Shown here piece after piece: positions 1-21,161 of a stretch of 31,554 nt of DNA; the first letter of the stretch is position 1; each line of letters opens with the position of its first letter. Origin of the DNA: Saccoglossus kowalevskii. Its lineage: Eukaryota > Hemichordata > Enteropneusta > Harrimaniidae. The position numbers were made by a program, and so were the translations under genes. The DNA is taken from NCBI RefSeq assembly GCF_000003605.2, contig NW_003143299.1, positions 102,071-133,624 of the forward strand, given 5' to 3'. The notes below the pieces were generated by a model. That model saw nothing but the letters and a program-made list of their open reading frames with translations. It ran no database searches and had not been told where the DNA came from.

Positions 1-475
1 TAGCAAAAAATCTATTAAAATAGTTAGTTATTTTTATTGGGTCATGAATATTCATGGTTTGAGAAAGCGGGTTGTCTATGGTAAGTAGTTTAGGCCGTCT
101 ACCACCATTGCCAGTGGCCCTTCCTTTTAAATCATTTATCGTTTTCCAGAGTTTAGTCGGGTTGTTTTTATTTAGATTAATTAAATTGGAGTAATATTTT
201 TTTTTAGATTTTCTAAGAATAGTTGTTAAAATATTTCTGTAGGTTTTGTAAGCAGACAGGCGATTTTGATTGTAATTACTCTTAATCACTTTCTCGTATA
301 GTTTATTTTTATGTCTGATTGATTTTGTAATGCCCCTCGTTATCCATGGCTTCTTGGGTAGTTTTGATCTTTTTTTCATCTTGACTATGGGGGCCACTTT
401 GTCACAAATAGTGCTAAAAATAGACGAAAAAGTATTATACGCATTACCACTACAAGTACCACTACAAACAGGTTT
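1..475 (-). mobile_element. LINE ORF2 fragment, inverted, cut by window edge
   Basis: The minus strand reads open from about 475 to the window edge and gives the linker between endonuclease and reverse transcriptase of a non-LTR retrotransposon: CDKVAPIVKMKK, PKKPWITRGI, RHKNKLYEKV, YKTYRNIL, KKKYYSNLINLNKNNPTKLW. These are recognisable family landmarks (CR1/L2-like in flavour; clade not determined). The frame closes with a stop at the junction near 475, where sequence of the opposite orientation begins. Confidence 0.75.
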
Positions 476-1020
476 TTAAAAATACGTAATATAGTTGATA
501 CTGATAAATGTACGTTTTGTAACAATTTTCCTGAAACACTGCTTCATTTGTTCTATAATTGTATGTATGTTTCCTCAGTGCGTCACGATCTTGAATCGAC
601 CCTTGACGATAATTGTAATCTTTCGGTAAATTTTTCATCAAAAGATGTCATCTTGGGATTAAATGTACATGATTCTAATTTAAATTCAGACTACATTCTT
701 GGTTTAAATTACCCTTTACTGCTGAAGAAAATATATTTTCAATTGTAGGTACAAGAATGTAAAGCCATCTTTTGTAAATTTATGTAATTATTTAGCATAC
801 CAAAAGAAAATAGATATGTACAAAATAAGGATATACAATGTAAAATCAAAGTCTTTCAGATTATATTGGAGTTTATTAGATCAGCTATTGTGAACATTTG
901 TTTTTTTGTTTTGTTTTGTTTTGTTTGTTTGTTTTTTTGTTTTGTTTTTTCCATTATTTTTTCTGTGTGTCTTGTACTTTTTATTATTTGGTGAAATAAT
1001 AATAAATAAATAAAGAAAAA
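476..1020 (+). mobile_element. LINE 3' end (ORF2 C-terminus plus tail)
   Basis: The plus strand reads the C-terminal zinc-knuckle region of a LINE reverse-transcriptase protein: CTFCNN, then ETLLHLFYNC (CxxC...HxxxxC). One frameshift near 745 leads into a second stretch (SFVNLCNYLAYQKKIDMY, then SFRLYW) that stops about 894. A T/G-rich untranslated part follows, ending in a TAA/TAAA-rich tail near 1000-1020. It is degenerate and not functional as it stands. Confidence 0.75.
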
Positions 1021-1118
1021 AAGAATGAACGGAATTGGTCCAAGGGATTCTGAGATATGACTCTGCACGGGCGCACGGACGGACGGAGACCGAATTATAA
1101 GTCCCCGTTTTCGGACTT
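1021..1118 (+). repeat. End fragment of tandem-core element (copy A)
   Basis: Starts GAATGAACGGAAT, contains GGGATTCTGAGATA, an ACGG-rich microsatellite and GAGACCGAATTATAAGTCC, and ends in a hairpin AAGTCC/GGACTT (1099-1104 with 1113-1118). It matches 12066-12173 closely. The LINE tail abuts its left side, so the rest of the copy is missing or displaced. Confidence 0.7.
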
Positions 1119-1303
1119 CGAGTGTAACAATATTCTGGCGTTAGATAGCTGACAAACCATGGTCATATGCGCAATTTTTAGAATTAATTACAATAAGGGC
1201 CGACAATTTTCCAGTCAAAACACAATGTAGAATTCTGCTGGGAGACCACCATTGCCAGGTATAATGCCTTTCGGCATTGACAATTGAGAACGATGTGCCT
1301 CAC

Positions 1304-1720
1304 TCAAAGCAAATTTTCCTTCACACATTTCTGTTTCTCATTCGACAGGAACGTTCTAGATGAACCCGTTAATAAATTGGTGGAACCGTTAGACGCATTA
1401 GTGTGTCTAGTACTATAAAATGTGGAATAATACGTTTTCAATTCAGAGACTATATCTGGTTGTGACTGTTTTAAAGTACCATCAAACCTTTGGTTTGTTC
1501 TTTTTTCCACCAAACCATTGGGATCTGGAGCAAACATTATTTGCAGATCTAATTCAACTTTGGTCTTCTCCATAAGTTTAGGATTAGAGCTAATTGCTTT
1601 GCTTTTGTCTAATTCATGAATTTTGTTCCGACGTAAACATGCTTTCGTGTTGCTATGGCCAATCGTAAAATTATAATTTTCAGCCCTCTCTTTAAAATTT
1701 ACTTCCCCATCGTTTAACAC
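1304..1720 (-). CDS. Unrecognised ORF, 138+ codons
   Basis: A frame open for about 150 codons stop to stop, which is long for DNA this AT-rich. Its listed start is GTG, not ATG, and the frame extends upstream to an in-frame TAA. The product is polar, rich in Asn, Ser, Lys and Thr, with no membrane segment, and I recognise no family. It may be an exon, a degraded transposon gene or chance. No poly(A) signal or partner exon is evident. Confidence 0.2.
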   Translation of the reverse strand: MLNDGEVNFKERAENYNFTIGHSNTKACLRRNKIHELDKSKAISSNPKLMEKTKVELDLQIMFAPDPNGLVEKRTNQRFDGTLKQSQPDIVSELKTYYSTFYSTRHTNASNGSTNLLTGSSRTFLSNEKQKCVKENLL

Positions 1721-1731
1721 GCTGCAGTTAA

Positions 1732-1795
1732 ACTGGTTACGAATCAGAGCGCCAGATTAACTGACTCGTCAACCCCACTCCGGTTCGTAACCAGT
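1732..1795. repeat. Inverted repeat, 12-bp perfect arms
   Basis: ACTGGTTACGAA (1732-1743) and its exact reverse complement TTCGTAACCAGT (1784-1795) enclose 40 bases. It could be a small foldback element or a cruciform-prone site. Confidence 0.6.
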
Positions 1796-2041
1796 CTTGT
1801 GTTGGTGCATGACAAATTCTAAATAAAGCCACGGTCAGCTGTCGCACATGCGATATAATAAAATAAATGCGATATTTTAAACGCATTTTTCAGATTCCTA
1901 CAAATCAGGACAAAAATACCAATCTTTCACAAAAATTCTGTCCGTTGGGGTTATATTAAGCTAACCGATAACAAAATTCGGCCGAGTTTTTGTGTGGAAA
2001 AATCCCTTGCATACGAACACCTAATTACACGAAGAATCTAG

Positions 2042-2167
2042 AACACTTTCCTGGGGTATTTGAAACTAAAAATTGGCATTCCAGCTCAGCAGCCAATCAG
2101 CGACAGCCTTACACTTAGATGACAATTTCGGTTTCAAATACCCCGGCTTAGTATAAAGTTCTTGAAA
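2042..2167. mobile_element. Small MITE-like foldback
   Basis: GGGGTATTTGAAAC (2053-2066) pairs with GTTTCAAATACCCC (2131-2144). Similarity extends on both sides to imperfect arms of about 40 bases, including an outer AGAAC/GTTCT. There is no coding capacity and no clear target-site duplication. Confidence 0.55.
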
Positions 2168-2470
2168 AGTGGTTTATCGCTATGATTGTATACCTGCAAC
2201 ACATGTACAACGTTAACAATTATAAAATGCTAAATAATTCATGGAATTTACATGTCCACGCTACAAGAGATTATTGCCACTATCTATTGGCAAGTAAATA
2301 TACACAAAATGTAAAATATCCCCGACAATGACTTCCAATCGTCCATATCATCTGTATTTTGTAAACATGTTCAGGCTTCATGTGGATAATTCTCTCTCTC
2401 CCACATCATTGTTGTCTGCATATGTGGCTCACACACTTGCTGTTTCTATTTCCCGATTCAATCAGGCCTT

Positions 2471-2880
2471 TTAGATGCATCTTTTCTGACCTTTTGTATC
2501 AAGAATATCTTTGATATCCATAGCAGCATGTTGCTTCTGGTCTGCTTTGTAGATCATTTCATACTCTCCAATATTCAAAGCCCTACTTGAGAATATCAAA
2601 CATTTTAATATTTTGTTTTGATGAATATGTGATCCATCTCCTGGAGGCATTTTCTCCACAGCAATAGGATGTGTAGTTATTGTATGCCATCTATTTAAAT
2701 TTTCGATGTACTTAATAAATAAATTCAACAGGTTTCTTTGCACTTGAATTAATGATCTCAGAGTTAATATACAATTTAACTATGAAATCATTTAGCTTCT
2801 CTTGCATTTCAGATTTGATCTAGTTATGGATATGTACATTTGTAATAGAACCTTCGCTATCAATCGTGTCTGCCAAAGAA
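2471..2880 (-). pseudogene. Possible degraded coding remnant, family unknown
   Basis: A 90-codon frame (2743-2471) reads smoothly (e.g. HPIAVEKMPPGDGSH, NIGEYEMIYKADQKQ). Upstream, in a shifted frame, another protein-like stretch reads IRANICSLADTIDSEG, then MQEKLNDFIVKLY. At least one frameshift and one stop separate them. This looks like an old coding sequence that has decayed, but no family is recognised and chance cannot be excluded. The DNA from 2881 to 3722 holds nothing I can identify apart from a 26-base repeat scrap at 3142. Confidence 0.2.
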
Positions 2881-3141
2881 CATATATTTGCTCTTATCTG
2901 GAACAACTTCAACTAAATGTCATTCAAAATTAAATAACTTTTAAATGCCCAAGACTTTCAATCATTTTAATGTAATTTCATTTTTATTGCTTCATTTCCT
3001 GGTAAACATATATAATCCAACAAGGTGTTATTTCATCTGTCATAAAGTAAAACTATTCAAAACTATGTATACTAAAATCTATTTATCAATAACTGTTCTT
3101 TAAAATAAATAGTAAACTGAAACTTCAGAGTATATTTTGGT

Positions 3142-3167
3142 TATTAGTGGAACAGACAGAGACACAC
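3142..3167 (+). repeat. Terminal scrap of the 150-base repeat family
   Basis: ATTAGTGGAACAGACAGAG then ACAC repeats closely match 10341-10369, the end of the intron-4 array. Only the end of the element remains. Confidence 0.45.
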
Positions 3168-3722
3168 AAAATCACATGAATAAGGCACTTGAGTGAGTGA
3201 GATAGAATAACAAAATCAGAATATTGTCATTTAACTTTTTTTATTCATGAAATGAATTATAATACATTTAATTCAATAAAAAGCTGATATAGCACAATAA
3301 TTAACATGATTCACATTACAGCTCTGTTTTTTTTAAAGGGATGAAAATTAGAGAACATAGTTCCTTGGTTTTGACTAAGCAAATGGCCTACAAATAATTG
3401 TAGAACACTTGCTGGTATTGTATTGTTCTATGAAGGTCATCAGTGATTGATAGTAACAGAAAAAAGGACAAAATTCAAATTGTAGACTAAAGTTGTCAGT
3501 GAATTAGTGAATAAGTTTGCTGCCCCAATGCTTCTGGAAGTTGCTGTAAACAGATTTCAGTTTTAATCATGAAAGTAGTTATGTTTAAGCAATAATACAT
3601 TTTTATAGTTACAAAGTTATTGCAATCTATGCTAGATTCTATCTCAGATTGACAATTTACAATACTGTCAGAAAGAACAAACTGTGCATATCATCTCAGT
3701 AAACCTAGCACACATTGTAGTG

Positions 3723-4091
3723 AATAGGTGATTTTCCGTACAATTGAGAGATCTCGTGAAATGCATGAAAGACGCGCGTCGAACGTCTGCCGCAAAAATC
3801 GAACAATTTGATTTTGAACTAGAATTTCTTTATTTCGCAGCTTACATTGACCGGCCGATCTTCGACAGAGGAATATTGCTTCCGAATACCCTCACTTAAT
3901 CGAAATTGCCTATCATCAAATGTGGACAGCACATTATTAAGCATGGAAATGTCCCCGAAATACTTTCGCGTTTGTCGAATCCCACGCGATGTTTGACGCG
4001 ACTACGACGCTATGACCTTTGTTTGTCCTGTTTTTACGTTCGATTTCACGCATAACGCGTGATTCTCGCAGTGAACGGAAAATGGTCTATT
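3723..4091. mobile_element. MITE-like element with ~50-base terminal inverted repeats
   Basis: The left arm starts AATAG and contains ATTTTCCGT; the right arm, read in reverse, starts AATAG and contains ATTTTCCGT. Similarity runs on imperfectly for about 50 bases to ATGCATGAAA / ATGCGTGAAA. The element is richer in CpG than its surroundings. Flanking TA or TAG on each side could be a target duplication but is too short to be sure. It ends about 250 bases past the aminotransferase stop codon. Confidence 0.65.
3829..3834 (-). promoter_or_regulatory. Candidate poly(A) signal of alanine aminotransferase
   Basis: The first minus-strand AATAAA met after the stop codon (about 505 bases downstream). 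It lies inside the MITE-like element at 3723-4091. Another AATAAA is near 3238-3243. Which one is used cannot be told without transcript data. Confidence 0.35.
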
Positions 4092-4339
4092 TAGAAAGAA
4101 AACATCTGTTGTATTTACAAATACATGTCCAAAATATTATGCAGACTAATTTACATATTTTGTAATTTTAGTAAATAGCTGGGGCAAATAAATTATATTT
4201 GGGAAATATCATTATTTTTCTAATCTAAGAAAAACTATGATTTACAAGTACAATACATGTCATAAAGCGAGATCCTAAACTGTCACACAGTTTACATATT
4301 GGATATCACTGTAACACAGCAATGAGTTTCTATGCAATT

Positions 4340-16704
<12,365 letters not shown>

Positions 16705-17262
16705 GGAGAAATAGTTTAAGCCAAAATGGAGAAATATGTTTATGTAACGAGGCTGTCGATTGGTTAACTTCAGTTAGTTTTTCAGAAAAGTCGTCGGCAG
16801 TTTTACTGTGAAATAAAAACGTGCGTGATTGGCCAGGTTTTGCAAAGCTGATCTCGCGGCTGTAATTACAAGGTCATTAAAGGTCACGCGATCAGGTGAC
16901 CCATGGAGTCTACAATTTCGAAAATATTTTACAGAGATGAGTAATAGGTACATATGCTATAGATGATTTACATTGCGTTATTCTGCATTTGAATGCATTT
17001 GCGACGTTATTTTAATGTTTACTCTACCAACATGGCTTGTGATTGGAGATCCGAATATGTCATTGACCAACCCTTGAAAATAATGGTTTAACCGATGACG
17101 TATTGAACGTCCATTTTGTATCGGCAGCTGACTGCGGATGTGGTGAATCAAAACTTATGACCGAGTGGTGGCCGCCGCGGTGGGAGTTTTCGCCTGATAA
17201 AATAATTCATTTACTTTTTACTATTTTGGAGACGTATAGTCTCATCATAACCGGCTCTCAAG
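16705..17262. promoter_or_regulatory. Divergent (bidirectional) promoter between the two genes
   Basis: Only 558 bases separate the two ATGs. Three ATTGG inverted CCAAT boxes are visible at 16759-16763, 16828-16832 and 17042-17046; the first two lie 55 and 124 bases from the aminotransferase ATG. A CRE-like TGACGTA is at 17096-17102 and a G/C-rich patch at 17164-17185. No TATA box is obvious at either end, as usual for housekeeping divergent promoters. Transcription start sites cannot be located from sequence. Confidence 0.75.
16871..16886 (+). promoter_or_regulatory. DR4 nuclear-receptor element
   Basis: AGGTCATTAAAGGTCA: two perfect AGGTCA half-sites in direct repeat with a 4-base spacer. 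DR4 is the classical spacing for thyroid-hormone-receptor/RXR and LXR/RXR dimers. It lies 167 bases upstream of the aminotransferase ATG. A related AGGTGACC follows at 16894-16901. Binding is inferred from sequence only. Confidence 0.55.
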
Positions 17263-17301
17263 ATGATGGTTCATAAGCAATGCCCGAATTGTGGCACACA
17301 G
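17263..17301 (+). CDS. C16orf87: C16orf87 homologue exon 1 (residues 1-13)
   Basis: Two tandem ATGs, then the first knuckle CPNC of the zinc ribbon. Donor GTATGT, phase 0; the intron splits the ribbon between its two cysteine pairs. The next intron (17302-18182) ends in a MITE at 17893-18164. Confidence 0.9.
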
Positions 17302-20300
17302 GTATGTTCCTCACAGTGAAGATAACTATATTTACTAAAAGTGACGTTGGTCATTCACGCTATGAGAAAGGGTTTCTTCTATCTTATGTTTGTTTTTGTT
17401 TTTTTATTCATTAAAGTGAATGTAAAATAATACGTATTTATTTGTAGTTTCAGTTTATTTATATTTAATTGTCTTTGCGTGGCCGCGGAGTGGTTATTTT
17501 TTTATTAAAGTAACATAAAGGCATTCTGTATTACTAGTATTTACTATAGTTGCAGCTGCCAATCTGTCTTCTATATTTGACGCGAAACAAAAGCTCATTG
17601 TTTTTTTAGTATGCGGATCATGTTTCTGGTTGAATTGTTTCTAGTTTGTTGTACAATAATAAACAGTTTAAATAATTCTTGTTTCTGTTACAATGTTTAC
17701 AAAAGGGTAATTGATAGGGTGTTAAAGTTCAAAGATGTGAAGACATTCTTTTATTTTAGAGGTCACTGAACTTTACCATGAATATTTTACCATATCAGAC
17801 ACATTTCCACAGGGTGCGTCGATTTTTTGAAATAAATTTATTCAATTTTTATATTTCACTTTTGCTTTAATTTATGATAATTTTTATTTTAAGGGGTGGA
17901 GTATTTGAAACTCCGGGGGCGTGATGGCAGAATGAGAAAAACAAATTGCACAGGAAAAAATCATGGGAAAATAATCTTGCATGGATCAGTAACAGAAAGA
18001 AAAAAATTCTGCATGCCTATTTGTTAGGGAAAAAATATTACACACAGAGGAGATTAAAAATTTAAGCCAATTTCATCATTAAAATAATTAGCACAAAAGT
18101 GAAATAAAAAAATATTTTCCATAGTTTTTCTGCCATTGCCACTCTGAGTTTCTAATGGCCACCTTTAATGTCTTGTTTTCAGATTCCTGTAGCTTGTAAG
18201 AGCTGTCCTTGTGGCCACACATTCAGCAGAAAAATACCTAATCCTCCACCACCCCCAGGTAGTACCGAATTTTATTTGTTTTTTGTATTATTTGCATTTT
18301 TTATGTTCTGGCATAAAGTAAATGTATTAAATTGCATGATGTGCCTATATTCATCGTGGAACTTGCTTTTCATTAAGATCATACTGTTCTAGTGAAGACA
18401 AGATTTGTAAATAGCGTGCTTATATATATGCAAACCCTATCCCGACCTACTCCCCAATTGAGATGTTCACTTCCGTTAGCTATTTCCAGTACAGTAGCTA
18501 ATACACCAGTCCTCTGATCAAAATATTAACCGTTTACCCACTCTCAAGTGCACTTCTTTTCTTATTTCCAGTTTTTAATCATGTTGATATCATCAAGGTA
18601 TAACGTTAATTGTGTGTCCATAATCCATATTGTTTGAGCTTGTCCTAGCTCATCAGTGGTCAGATTTCCTGTGATTCACTGTCTCAATATGAGTCGCATT
18701 ACTAGAACAGAAATACGTAGCAATTTAGTGAGGGAACTAAATTGGTTTGTATCAATGAGATGAATTTCTTTGGGCGTCATTAATTTGTCATTTGCATTTT
18801 TATCACCTGTTAACCATGGTGTCCTCCGCACCGCCAAGATTTTGTTGGTTGAGGTACAAGATCGGCTGGGTTTTCAAGTAGTAGAACAGTATTTTATGTC
18901 ACACAAAAAGGTGTTAATTTCTTTAACTTGAATAGCAACAAATATTGGCAGTTTTTTGGCACTCTGTTTCTAGTAAATAACAATTTACTGTTCGACAATA
19001 ATACATGTTTAATGATATTATTCTTATATTTCAAAGCATTGAAAACAAACCGAATACGCCTCAAACCAATTAAAGTGGCCATCACTTCCAGGCGTTGAGG
19101 TGGAATTATTTGTTTGCCTTTCATTTTAAACATAATTAAGTATAGCTGACTGAACAGCTATTTATCAGAAAAAATGTTTCACAAATATTTTTTGAATGTT
19201 AAAAAAAAAATTACTCACAACTTGATTGTACTACAATAATATATTGTTATTATTTTGCAAATAAAGACAAGTAACTGCTTTTAGGACATTTGTATTAAGT
19301 CATAATTAATTCACACCAACAAAAATATCATTTCTTCTAGAACAAACTGATGTAAAAAGGAGAAGAACAGAAAGAGTGAAAAGGGAACGACCAGATTATT
19401 ACAGTGCAAGTGAAATTGAAAACCATATAAAAAGAGTAAGCTTCTCACATTAAATTAAAATTTATTCATGTCGTGTTATACCCTTATGTTTTGAGACTTA
19501 AACTTTTGTTGAAAATGGCATTCTTCTATACTTTTATTAAATAATTAATTCATTGGTAGATCAACAAATATGAAGCCAGTGTGGCGGCGGCAGCGTCAGC
19601 TTCTACTTCTTCATCATCAAGTAAAGATAAAGAATCAAGTGCAGATGGTGGACCTCCAGTAAAGAGAAGAAAGCCAGGAAGGCCAAAGGGATCAGTTAAT
19701 AAACCTAAAGATGGGTCAGGTCAGTTTTAATGCATTCTCTAAGGGGGTTGATCATTAGAAACTTTTGTTTTTTTATGATCTTTTTTAGCTCCGCTGTCGA
19801 CTTTGTCGAGCGGAGCTTATCATATGAGTGATTGTCCGTCGTCGTCGTCGTCATCGTCCGTGTCAATGTTTTACTTTTTCGACTTCTTCTTGAAAACTAC
19901 AAGCCTGAATGCTTTGATACTTGGTGTATATGTACCTTGGGTAGACCTCTCTCAGATTTGTTCATTTCATGATGATATCTTCAATTCTCTAATTTTGGTG
20001 AATATTTTTGTCATTTTTAGTAAAAAGTGATATTTTCGACTTCTTGTTGAAAACCGCAAGTCCAATTGCTTTGATATTTACATATATAGGTACTACATGT
20101 GGACCTCTCTCAGATTTGTTCATTTTGTAATGATATCTTTAATTCTCTAATTTTGGTGAATATTTTTGTCATTTTTGGTAAAAAGTGATATTTTCGACCT
20201 CTTGTTGAAAACCGCAAGTCCAATTGCTTTGATATTACATATATAGGTACTACATATGGACCTCTCTCAAATTTGTTCATTTTGTAATGATATCTTTAAT

Positions 20301-21161
20301 TCTCTAATTTTGATGAATATTTTTGTAATTTTTGGTAAAAAGTGATATTTTCGACTTCTTGTTGAAAACCGCAAGTCCAATTGCTTTGATATATTATACA
20401 TATAGGTACTACATGTGGACGTCTCTCAGATTTGTTCATTTTCTAATGATATCTTCTGTTCTTTAATTGCCATGTGCATTGCTCACAGCGGAGCTATCTC
20501 AGCCGACAGGCTGCTTGTTTAAAATGTTGTTTCTGTGCAAATCTACCCCGCAACATAAACATTACCGTATTTAAGGTAACATGCTCATTTTCCTCGTACA
20601 ATTCAGAACACTTGGGGACTTCCTTCTCCCAGGTATACTTGTTGAACTTCCTATTAAGTAACATGCATATCGTTCTTGCAAAGACACAATCTGACTTGGT
20701 CATAATGGAGTACAGTATATAATAAAAAATGTTCTCTTAGTGCTTGTTGCGGCGGAGAAATCGGTATTCCTTCGTATTTTAGTTCATTATTCCCTCTTGT
20801 GTAATAAAGCTTACATAATTACCTTTTGGACTAGCATTTATGACAGTAATTGGGTGGATGGCAGACTCTGTATCATTATCACATACCTTTCATGAATGCA
20901 GGTTCATGTAGCATGTTAGCGCAGATCGACACAATCCCATATTGTAAGACACTGCCACCTTCAGCTCCTTACATTGCGCATGTTCACACCATTCTTATCA
21001 TTACACAGTTTATTAATGTTAATGTGTTTTTTTTATACTCAGAGAGGGAAGATGATGCATTTGCTAATATATCCACAGAAAAGGAATTGGTGTATTCTGT
21101 AGTATTGGCTGAAATTAATAGAAAAATACAGAGTCAATGGAGAGGACCTCTGACATCATGA
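17263..21161 (+). CDS. C16orf87: UPF0547 protein C16orf87 homologue, complete, 5 exons
   Basis: Joining 17263-17301, 18183-18258, 19341-19435, 19560-19719 and 21043-21161 gives 162 codons (the human protein is about 154). Residues 7-25 form the UPF0547 zinc ribbon with Cys7, Cys10, Cys18, Cys21 and Cys23. Residues 44-55 are a basic stretch (KRRRTERVKRER) that could be a nuclear localisation signal. Residues 77-97 are Ala/Ser-rich. Residues 105-115 contain an AT-hook-like KPGRPKGS. The C-terminal block ends in a helix with VVLAEINRKI, the most conserved part of the family. An in-frame TAA at 17248-17250 precedes the tandem ATGs. The biochemical role is not settled; as I recall, human proteomics places it with HDAC/MIER-type chromatin complexes, and the zinc ribbon plus AT-hook would fit that. 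It shares a divergent promoter with the aminotransferase. Confidence 0.93.
17893..18164. mobile_element. MITE flanked by TTAA, intron 1 of C16orf87 homologue
   Basis: Arms of about 45 bases: the left begins GGGGTGG and includes GAAACTC and ATGGCAGAA; the right, in reverse, begins AGGTGG and includes GAAACTC and ATGGCAGAA. TTAA stands at both outer edges (17889-17892 and 18165-18168), the target-site duplication of piggyBac-type elements, although the arm ends are not typical piggyBac sequence. The interior is AT-rich and non-coding. Its right edge lies 18 bases from exon 2. Confidence 0.7.
18183..18258 (+). CDS. C16orf87: C16orf87 homologue exon 2 (residues 14-38)
   Basis: Encodes IPVACKSCPCGHTF, nearly identical to the family core, then a run of five prolines. 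Acceptor TTTTCAG, donor GTAGTA (weak), phase 1. The intron 18259-19340 is AT-rich with no recognised element. Confidence 0.92.
19341..19435 (+). CDS. C16orf87: C16orf87 homologue exon 3 (residues 39-70)
   Basis: Encodes the basic segment TDVKRRRTERVKRERP and a short predicted helix. Acceptor TTCTTCTAG, donor GTAAGC. The 124-base intron that follows is the shortest in the window. Confidence 0.92.
19560..19719 (+). CDS. C16orf87: C16orf87 homologue exon 4 (residues 71-123)
   Basis: Low-complexity Ala/Ser stretch, then RRKPGRPKGSVNKP, an AT-hook-like motif. Acceptor TTGGTAG, donor GTCAGT, phase 1. The next intron (19720-21042) hosts a tandem-core element at 19787-20520. Confidence 0.92.
19787..20520. 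mobile_element. Tandem-core element (~157-base units x4), intron 4
   Basis: Begins with a hairpin (AGCTCCGCTGTCGAC / GTCGAGCGGAGCT, 19787-19817), then a GTC trinucleotide run near 19836-19860. Four units follow, marked by TTTCGAC ending at 19883, 20040, 20198 and 20355 (periods 157, 158, 157). The units share TTGTTGAAAACCGCAAGTCC, ATATATAGGTACTACATGTG and CTCTCTCAGATTTGTTCATT. It ends with a second AGCGGAGCT and an AGCCGACAGGCT palindrome. Units 2-4 are over 90% alike by eye, so amplification looks recent. Confidence 0.8.
21043..21161 (+). CDS. C16orf87: C16orf87 homologue exon 5 (residues 124-162, stop)
   Basis: Encodes DDAFANISTEKELV and VVLAEINRKI, the conserved C-terminal block, then a short tail to TGA. 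Acceptor TACTCAG. The 3' UTR appears to run about 1.7 kb further. Confidence 0.93.

Noticed and set aside
19803-20030. 75-codon plus-strand frame with a Ser run
   Set aside because: The Ser run is the GTC/TCG microsatellite of the tandem-core element; it is not a gene.
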